NCBI GenBank assembly: GCA_021234155.1
Contig: JAJEKV010000011.1
Location: 12,131,255 to 12,195,254, forward strand
DNA length: 64,000 nt
DNA from: Isoetes taiwanensis
Lineage: Eukaryota; Streptophyta; Lycopodiopsida; Isoetales; Isoetaceae
Reading direction: 5' to 3'
Below, one piece after another: positions 58,000 through 64,000 of the stretch. Numbering within the stretch: position 1 is the stretch's first letter; every line of letters starts with the position of its first letter. A program made the position numbers and the translations under genes. Below the pieces are notes generated by a model that worked only from the letters and a program-made list of their open reading frames with translations, did no database searches and was not told the origin of the DNA.

Positions 58000-58614
58000 A
58001 TACACATCCCTCACAAAGTCCGTGAGGGTGGTCTGATCTTTGGAAGCCCTTTCACATAATTTAACTGTCTCATTTGCTTTATAAATCGAAAGTTTGCATG
58101 TCCCAATCGTTCATGCCATACTTGGTTTATATCGGATGAGCTTGCATTTAACGCCGTACCTTTGTTCTTTGTACCAGTGAGTCTATGAGACCTCCTTCCC
58201 TCTCTCCTTGGGCTAAAACCCTCTTATGGCCATCCTTGACGATGCACTTTCCACCACCGAAAGTTGCATACAAGTTGGCATCATCCATTTTAGAGATTGA
58301 TATCAGTTGGCTTCGGATCGGGTACAAAAAAGAGTTTTTCGAAAGGATTTTGCTTGTAGACACCTTCAGTCCTACTGTCCCAATCCCCTTTATGTTTAGC
58401 ATTCCTTTTCAATCTTGACCCTTTTATTACCAGGCACAACTTCAAATTGTTCAAACATATCTCTTCTATTGGTCATATGGTCACTGGCATCAGAATCTAA
58501 GTACCAAGAGCCATGAAGATTTGCAACAAAGCTGGACGCTCCTAGCATCCCATGGGTCATCTTCCACAATCCAGGAACACAAATAAGCAATGAGCTTCCA
58601 CCAAAACAGTACAA
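58000..58614 (-). pseudogene. Copia protease and GAG-pre-integrase region
   Basis: The protease box reads SWYLDSDASDHMTN, with DSD where DSG/DTG is normal. After a frame change comes LISISKMDDANLYATF, then WHERLGHANFRFIKQMRQL, the histidine-containing GAG-pre-integrase motif. Several frame changes are present. Confidence 0.75.
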
Positions 58615-59605
58615 TTTTACCTATCCAATTGTCTGCACGAAATCTCCATTTGGATTTGTTATGAGACTCTTCTATTTCAGCCATGAAGGCTCTGGTAACA
58701 GATACCATAGAGTCACTGCTTTCGCTGTGGTCAGATGCACTAGACTCGCTCGCCTTTGAGGCTTTGTGTCCATGGGCATGTCCCTTCTTCTTTGATTCTT
58801 CTTTCTCTGATTGCTTGGATATTCTTTTCCTTCTATCTGGCTCAGGACAGTCTTTTGCAATATGTCCACATTTATTACAATTGAAACATTTCCTGCTTTT
58901 ACCCATTTCCTGTCTGCCAACAAAAGCTTGCCCTTCTTTATTCCCCATTCTTTTACCTCCAGCTTGATTAGCTTCTTCCATAAGGATCTGCTGACAAGCC
59001 CACTCAATCTGCACATGTTCAGCTGAACCAATCAAGTTTTTCACATTATTGTAAGAGGTGGGTAATCCCAGAAGCAAGGCTCCAACAATGAGGTCATCCT
59101 CAAGCCCTTTCTCCATTCCTTTGAGTTGAAGAGCAGCTGCCTTTATCTTAGAGATATACTCCTCTGCAGACATGCAATCTTTCATCTTGGTGGTGAAGAT
59201 TACAACATACAAATTTGCTTGCTGTGAAAAGTGTCTCTTCTTATAAATTGTACACAGCTGGTCCCAAGCCTCCTTTGCACTGTCTGCAGCTTCAACTTGA
59301 GCGATCATGGTATCATCTAAATACCTGATCATGCGATTCTTTGCTTCCCAATCTCTTTGCTGCCATTTGAGCAGTGCTTGTCTTTCTACGTCAGCTTTCT
59401 TAAGTCCTGCCTCACTCCCCTCAGAAGATGTCGTCCCTTTGACAATCTGAGCAGTCGTTGGAGCTGTAGGCTTCACATCTGGTATCACAGGCCTTGGTTC
59501 ATCTCCTGAGACAATATGCCAGAGTCCCTTCTCTGCAAGTTTGCCTCTCACCTTTATGAACCAATAGAAGGCGTTGGCATGTGACAACCTTTCTATCTTT
59601 CCCAT
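58490..59605 (-). CDS. Copia Gag with zinc knuckle
   Basis: A 371-codon open frame. It begins MGKIERLSHANAFYWFIKVR, the usual copia gag start, where Gag holds YxxW-type residues. The UBN2/DUF4219-like body has AKEAWDQLCTIYKKR and EEYISKIKAAALQLKGM, LLLGLPTSYNNV, and a CCHC knuckle CFNCNKCGHIAKDC followed by a lysine/serine-rich tail. Around residue 320 (RADNWIGKIVLFWWKL) the frame leaves the expected path; the protease (YLDSDASDHMTN) continues in another frame at 58614-58396. Gag would form particles and bind RNA. Confidence 0.8.
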   Translation of the reverse strand: MGKIERLSHANAFYWFIKVRGKLAEKGLWHIVSGDEPRPVIPDVKPTAPTTAQIVKGTTSSEGSEAGLKKADVERQALLKWQQRDWEAKNRMIRYLDDTMIAQVEAADSAKEAWDQLCTIYKKRHFSQQANLYVVIFTTKMKDCMSAEEYISKIKAAALQLKGMEKGLEDDLIVGALLLGLPTSYNNVKNLIGSAEHVQIEWACQQILMEEANQAGGKRMGNKEGQAFVGRQEMGKSRKCFNCNKCGHIAKDCPEPDRRKRISKQSEKEESKKKGHAHGHKASKASESSASDHSESSDSMVSVTRAFMAEIEESHNKSKWRFRADNWIGKIVLFWWKLIAYLCSWIVEDDPWDARSVQLCCKSSWLLVLRF

Positions 59606-59649
59606 TGCAGCTCAATCTTAAGTTGTTCTGTGTTCACCGGAATCGTCCT

Positions 59650-59661
59650 GCTCTGATACCA
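59650..59661 (-). promoter_or_regulatory. Primer-binding site of the copia element
   Basis: TGGTATCAGAGC on the minus strand, complementary to initiator-Met tRNA, 45 bp before the gag ATG. Confidence 0.88.
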
Positions 59662-59770
59662 TATTAACAATTCAAAGAACGAAACCAACGAAGCTTCTTT
59701 TCCATTAAAGATATCAGACTGTTATACACCACAGGACGGTGCTAAAGATAGCATTACACCGTCTCCAACA

Positions 59771-60325
59771 ACTTCCTTAGCTTCAAACCGATGGCATTAC
59801 GAGCGTGGTCTGTTGTAATTAGAAGTAGCAGGTAAAATCTTAAGCGTATTTCTATTTGGCCGGAGGCGGGATGCTCTTTGCATTTGTTATGAATCCGGCC
59901 CAATTAACTTGGCCGGTCACCACACGTTTTGCTTTCGTTATTGGAAATAATTATTTATAAAAATTGATTCTTCTATTGTCCTTTATCCATAGGGCTTATA
60001 ATCATTGCATTGTGGTGTTATAACGTGTACAAAATTCACATTAAAAGACACTGGTTATGGGCTTAGTAATAATCTGAATGGTGGTTGTTTCATTGTTGGC
60101 CAGAATAGGCAGTATGGCTTGGAGGCATTACCTCACTTAAAATATGTGTTCATTGCAATGAACATGCCAACTTTGTTATTGAAGAATGATTAACTACGAC
60201 CCTTGTTACTGACTTGATTTTAAAAATCCCATGGACTCTTGATTTGCTCACATGCAGTAAACACGTAATGGGAATGCCTAATGGAATGATGTGTCTTTAC
60301 GCTCTTCATCATTAAAGTACTAGAC
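59771..60325. other. Gene-less stretch
   Basis: No recognised gene. A short ggccggaggcggg / aatccggcccaattaacttggccgg pair near 59860-59930 is the only structure noticed. Confidence 0.4.
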
Positions 60326-60541
60326 AACAAATGCAAGTAGTATTTCTTTCTTTCTAGAAATTGTTGATGACATATATGGCTAAGGATCTTATGCTAGACA
60401 TTTACAATGTGCTTTCCACATGATTTGAATACAAAATAACAAATGCAAGTGGTATTTGTTTCTTTCTAGAATTGGTGATGACATATATGGCGAAGACTAA
60501 CTTATGCTGAACATTTACAACGTGCTTTCTACATGATTTGA
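60326..60541. repeat. Tandem duplication of about 108 bp
   Basis: acaacaaatgcaagtagtat / ataacaaatgcaagtggtat start the two units; both carry gatgacatatatggc and tttacaa-gtgctttc-acatgattt. The copies differ by about one base in eight. Confidence 0.8.
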
Positions 60542-61295
60542 TACCAAGCGGTGATACTAACTTTAGAAAATTTGTTGCATATTGAATGGTTTTGTTACGT
60601 TGTGGCTTTTGATGACTTTGTTCTCTCCCCTTTGCTTACATAGGAGGGGAGTTAAAGAGGCTCGTATTGAATATCATATGTCACACATGGAGTATTCTTA
60701 GTTTATCATGCAAAGTGCAAGTGGATTTGGAAAAGGGTACTCATCCTTTCCATAATTACTTTTCAAGATTTAAATGTTCATTGGGCTCCAGGTTTTGTAT
60801 GCCCTTTCAATTCCCATTAGATGGGTTTGCAACCTTATTTAGGCTCCAAGTGTTCATTATGGTATTTTAATTCCTATTGGTGGGTTCTAGGAAAGGCTAT
60901 GGGGATGGGGGAGCAATGATGCACTTGATTCAATTATTTATTTGTTTATTTATTGGAAGAGGCATGGTTCTATATTGTACAATTTGGATCCAGAATGTGA
61001 ATATGATTGAAATTATACATATGAAAAAAATTTGAAGAGGGAAATAAAAGTTCGATTATGGCATCTTGTTAGGGGAAAAGGGAGGTTGTCTTCACATGTA
61101 TACAAAATTTAAGTACATGTCTATTGAAGTTTAATTTCCAAAGACATCTCATAGTGTATAAGGGTATATTGTTTTATTCCTTTGTAAAACGTGTTTGTTG
61201 AACAGCGGTCTAGGATGTATTCAACTTTAAAAAGTCCATTGCATGTGTCACCCAAGTCATTTGAAGTATATACTAACATATTGGACCAAAGTGTA
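60542..61295. other. Gene-less stretch
   Basis: AT-rich, no recognised gene. Confidence 0.4.
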
Positions 61296-61745
61296 AAGTG
61301 TAATGTTTGAAATTACTTAAACGAACATAGTGGTGATGCAAGAACTTCACAAATGTACCACCTAAAAATAACTTGAGAAACATCTGATAGCTAGCATCCA
61401 TAACCAAAACTTTTATCTATAAATTGCTTCTGTTCATGTCTTAAAATATACACATCATCCAGGTGCTTAAAAGGAGTAAACCATCTACATGCACGTTGAG
61501 ATGAGCTAGCAGCATTTTGTGGTAGATAAAACCATCAATTGTGATACAAATACTAGAGTTGGAACAAATTGCCATTGTTTGAAATCTTGGGCAAATGCAC
61601 ATGCATCTTTGTCTTTGCACTATATTGACCTAAAAAAAAGCATGGTAACATCAAATTGAATTTAACCCAACTCGACCTACATACATATACGTAGATGTTA
61701 TCCTAGTTCAGTCCCTTTGGAATGATTTAACTAAAATAGAAATTT
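61296..61745. repeat. Long direct repeat, copy 1
   Basis: It starts aagtgtaatgtttga and runs to taactaaa-gaaattt. About 450 bp, very similar to 63557-64000. Conserved blocks include cacgttgagatgagctagca, gcatggtaacatcaaattga and ctacatacatatacgtagat. Confidence 0.85.
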
Positions 61746-63556
61746 AATGCGGTCTAGGCATGAATACAGCACAACTTTTACGTCATAGATGCTCCATCGA
61801 GTCGACACCTTTTAAATTGAGGAAAAAATTAATCAAAAGGTCTATGTTGTTATCTTAACAATTCATTAGACAATTTTACACATTGTTTTTTTTTTTTTTT
61901 TTAGCAATTAATCAAAGGTGATGTTAATAATAATTCATTAGGCTACTAGACTCATTGTTTTAGCAAGGTGTGATGTGGGTGCTGCTACCTTCATCAGTTT
62001 TGGTTTCACACGGTTAAGCACAACGATTTACAACCAAAGCCAGAACAGATATGATGAGGGTTATTTTACATTTTCTTTCTCTGCAACATGGTGTTTCGTC
62101 ATACTTGGATGCATATTGATGATAGCAAATATGGAATAATCCATGGTTTGGTACTTTTGCATATGCAATGAATCATAGTTGGTCCCAAATACCAAATGGT
62201 AATACGTCTCATTGTTGCTGCTAAATAGCTCCCAAGTCAATATAATATAGTATAATACTTGAGGAGGTTTCCTTTTGAATTTTTATGCAGCTTTTATTGG
62301 AAATACGATTTGGATGATGAATGCGATATTTCTGAGTCCACCTATTTCTTAATACAGTTAAAGAAGAGGAAAATCGTGGTTGTGGGGCTTTTATTGCTTG
62401 CATGTTTTCTAGTGTTCTAGATATTAGGTTTAATATACGGTTCTGTACAATAGCATTACAGCGGCAACAAGGGGCGCCCCTTTTTACACTCCCATTTATT
62501 CGGCCTCTTTCATTGTTTAGTCATCCCGAGCTAGGTTTTCTTCTCATCCTGCAGGTTCCCTCACCCTCCCTCCCTTGATGGTTTGTGCATTTGATCTATC
62601 GCGTTTTCCTTTTTCCGTTATCTTCTTTCCTTTTTGAATTAGTTAACCATCTCAGTCTTTGGTTTATACTTTGAATTAAGCTCTGCTGACCTCTAAATGT
62701 TTCATAGCTCTTTCTATGTTTTTATAGGCATATATTCTTATTCTTTGGTTTTTCTCGATTGTGGCCTTTTCGGGGCTACTCATTTATTTTATTCTTCTCG
62801 GTTTGTATGATATACGTAGTTTTGGGGTCACCTTCTTGTTATGATATCTTTATTGCTTTCTTTCTTCTTTGAAAACATATATGTTCTTATTTCCATTTTC
62901 TCGATGTGGCTCTATTGCCTCCCGATCTTCTTATCTTTTTCATTCTTGCTCTCGTGGTTGTGGCCTCCCGTGACTTGATTTACGTTTCATTTTTTCGGAC
63001 GGTGTTGATTCATTTTCATATGCTTATTGTTGTCAAAATTGTGGCTACTGTGGTTGACGGCTTGCGCATAGTTTTCTTTTTCTCGGTGTGAACCTGCCAG
63101 CCTCAGGAAAAGCCTCCTCGGCACGTGGCGTCGCATAGCCTCGAGCGGCACTAATCGGGATGTTAGTTCAATGGTTTATTTTGACATTTTCCGGAATTAG
63201 TGTTTGTTGTTTCTTCCTCGGCGTGTGGAGCCTCGAGGTGCTATTGCATTCTTGGTGCACTTGGCATGCCTATGCTGGCCGGGTATAGCAATTGGCTCTC
63301 TTGTGGGCTTTCAGGTCAAGTTTCTTGCGGTTCTCTTCGGCGGACTTATACTAGCGATTGTGAAGATCTCTGGGACTCCTCTCAGGATGCACAGCCACAA
63401 TGTTTGTTTCAAAGCATTTCGATTGATGTATGCTAGGAATTCGAGCTTCAGCAACTGCGAGGCTTCCAACTTCTTGCTTAGCGATGTATTCAAGTTGTCT
63501 CAGTTTGGATTGGCGGTGCTGCAAGCAGACGTAGGGCACTTACCGCGAAATTAGCC
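61746..63556. other. Region between the direct repeats
   Basis: 1.8 kb without a recognised gene. Contains a T18 run (61886), and a pyrimidine-rich part (62500-63100) with open frames at 62906-63091 and 63204-63554 that predict hydrophobic stretches but match no family known to me. Confidence 0.4.
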
Positions 63557-64000
63557 AAGTGTAATGTTTGAAGTACTTAAACGAACATAGTGGTATTCAC
63601 AAGAACTTCACAAATGCACCACCTAAAAATAACTTGAGAAACATACAATGACTACTTACATCATAACCAAAACTTTTATCTATAAATTGCTTCTGTTCAT
63701 GTCTTAGTACATCATCAGAGATTGCTTAAAATCTACATGCACGTTGAGATGAGCTAGCAGCATTTTGTGGTAGATAAAGCCATCAATTGTGATACAAATA
63801 CTAATAGGTTGGAACAAATTTCAATATGCATTCATTTGATACTGGGCAAATGCACATGCATCTTTGTCTTTGCACTATATTGACCTAAAAAAAAGCATGG
63901 TAACATCAAATTGAATTTAACCCAACTCGACCTACATACATATACGTAGATGTTGTCCTAGTTCAGTCCCTTTGGAATGATTTAACTAAAGCCGAAATTT
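63557..64000. repeat. Long direct repeat, copy 2 (runs off the window)
   Basis: Same orientation as copy 1, offset 2261 bp. The left borders coincide at aagtgtaatg; the right border is beyond the window, so the repeat may be longer. Confidence 0.85.

Larger units (their letters stand above)
55200..59770 (-). mobile_element. Decayed Ty1/copia retrotransposon
   Basis: Order on the minus strand: primer-binding site, gag, protease, integrase, reverse transcriptase, RNase H, polypurine tract (GAGGGGGAG at 55260-55268) before TGTTGGACGTC. This integrase-before-RT order defines copia. The 5' LTR is likely the TGTTGGAGAC...gaattgttaat segment ending at 59662; the 3' LTR has at most about 60-80 bp before H2B sequence begins. 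The two LTR pieces do not match well, so the ends are uncertain. Pol is full of frame changes; gag is open. Confidence 0.85.

Noticed and set aside
63204-63554. 117-codon frame with hydrophobic segments near the right end
   Set aside because: Overlapping frames in other phases are equally open and no family is recognised; kept only as a remark in the region entry.

Overview
The window looks like nuclear DNA of a land plant. The evidence is a 14-exon gene with consistent GT-AG introns, a plant-type cryptochrome with the DQxVP/STAES carboxy-terminal signature, LTR retrotransposons primed by initiator-Met tRNA, and very long gene-poor stretches full of nested transposons. A fern or other seed-free plant would fit, but the sequence does not settle this.

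Only one host gene appears fully intact: UBA5, the E1-like activating enzyme of the UFM1 (ufmylation) pathway, on the minus strand at 7929-12034. A cryptochrome gene on the minus strand (about 51900-54260) is clearly recognisable but carries several frameshifts and three in-frame stops, so it is read as a pseudogene. A histone H2B fragment (55002-55180) keeps a plausible promoter and the basic tail but lacks the histone fold. Two tandem copies of an unrecognised 80-residue gene, each with a matching TATA box, lie at 2417-3301.

Layout. 1-2462: decayed transposon-type gene of the DUF7869 kind. 2410-3545: tandem pair of small genes. 3683-5848: cluster of unrelated short foldback elements, tandem repeats and an LRR-like scrap. 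7929-12034: UBA5. 12375-13782: two poly(A)-tailed retrotransposon 3' ends. 17571-27084: about 9.5 kb bounded by a TTAAG target duplication and holding three copies of a 1.7-kb LTR, one inverted. 29329-32059: decayed LINE. 32519-34732: nearly intact hAT-type transposase gene. 35205-35862: tandem repeats and a small foldback element. 36770-45640: a second LINE (minus strand) with a minisatellite at its 5' side; its ORF1 is split by a non-autonomous, gag-only LTR retrotransposon (41176-44476) with perfect TCCCC target duplications. 48797-50203: tandem repeats and a foldback element with long perfect terminal inverted repeats. 51900-55180: cryptochrome pseudogene and H2B fragment. 55200-59770: decayed Ty1/copia element, minus strand. 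61296-64000: a direct repeat of about 445 bp, 2261 bp apart.

The most unusual signal is in the 3' non-coding part of the gag-only element. Seven 15-base hairpins of the form GTAYCGCGGAGRTAC sit 24-28 bp apart (43386-43554), and their stem arms change together so that pairing is kept. This suggests selection on an RNA structure or a palindromic protein site, perhaps used in packaging or replication of a non-autonomous element.
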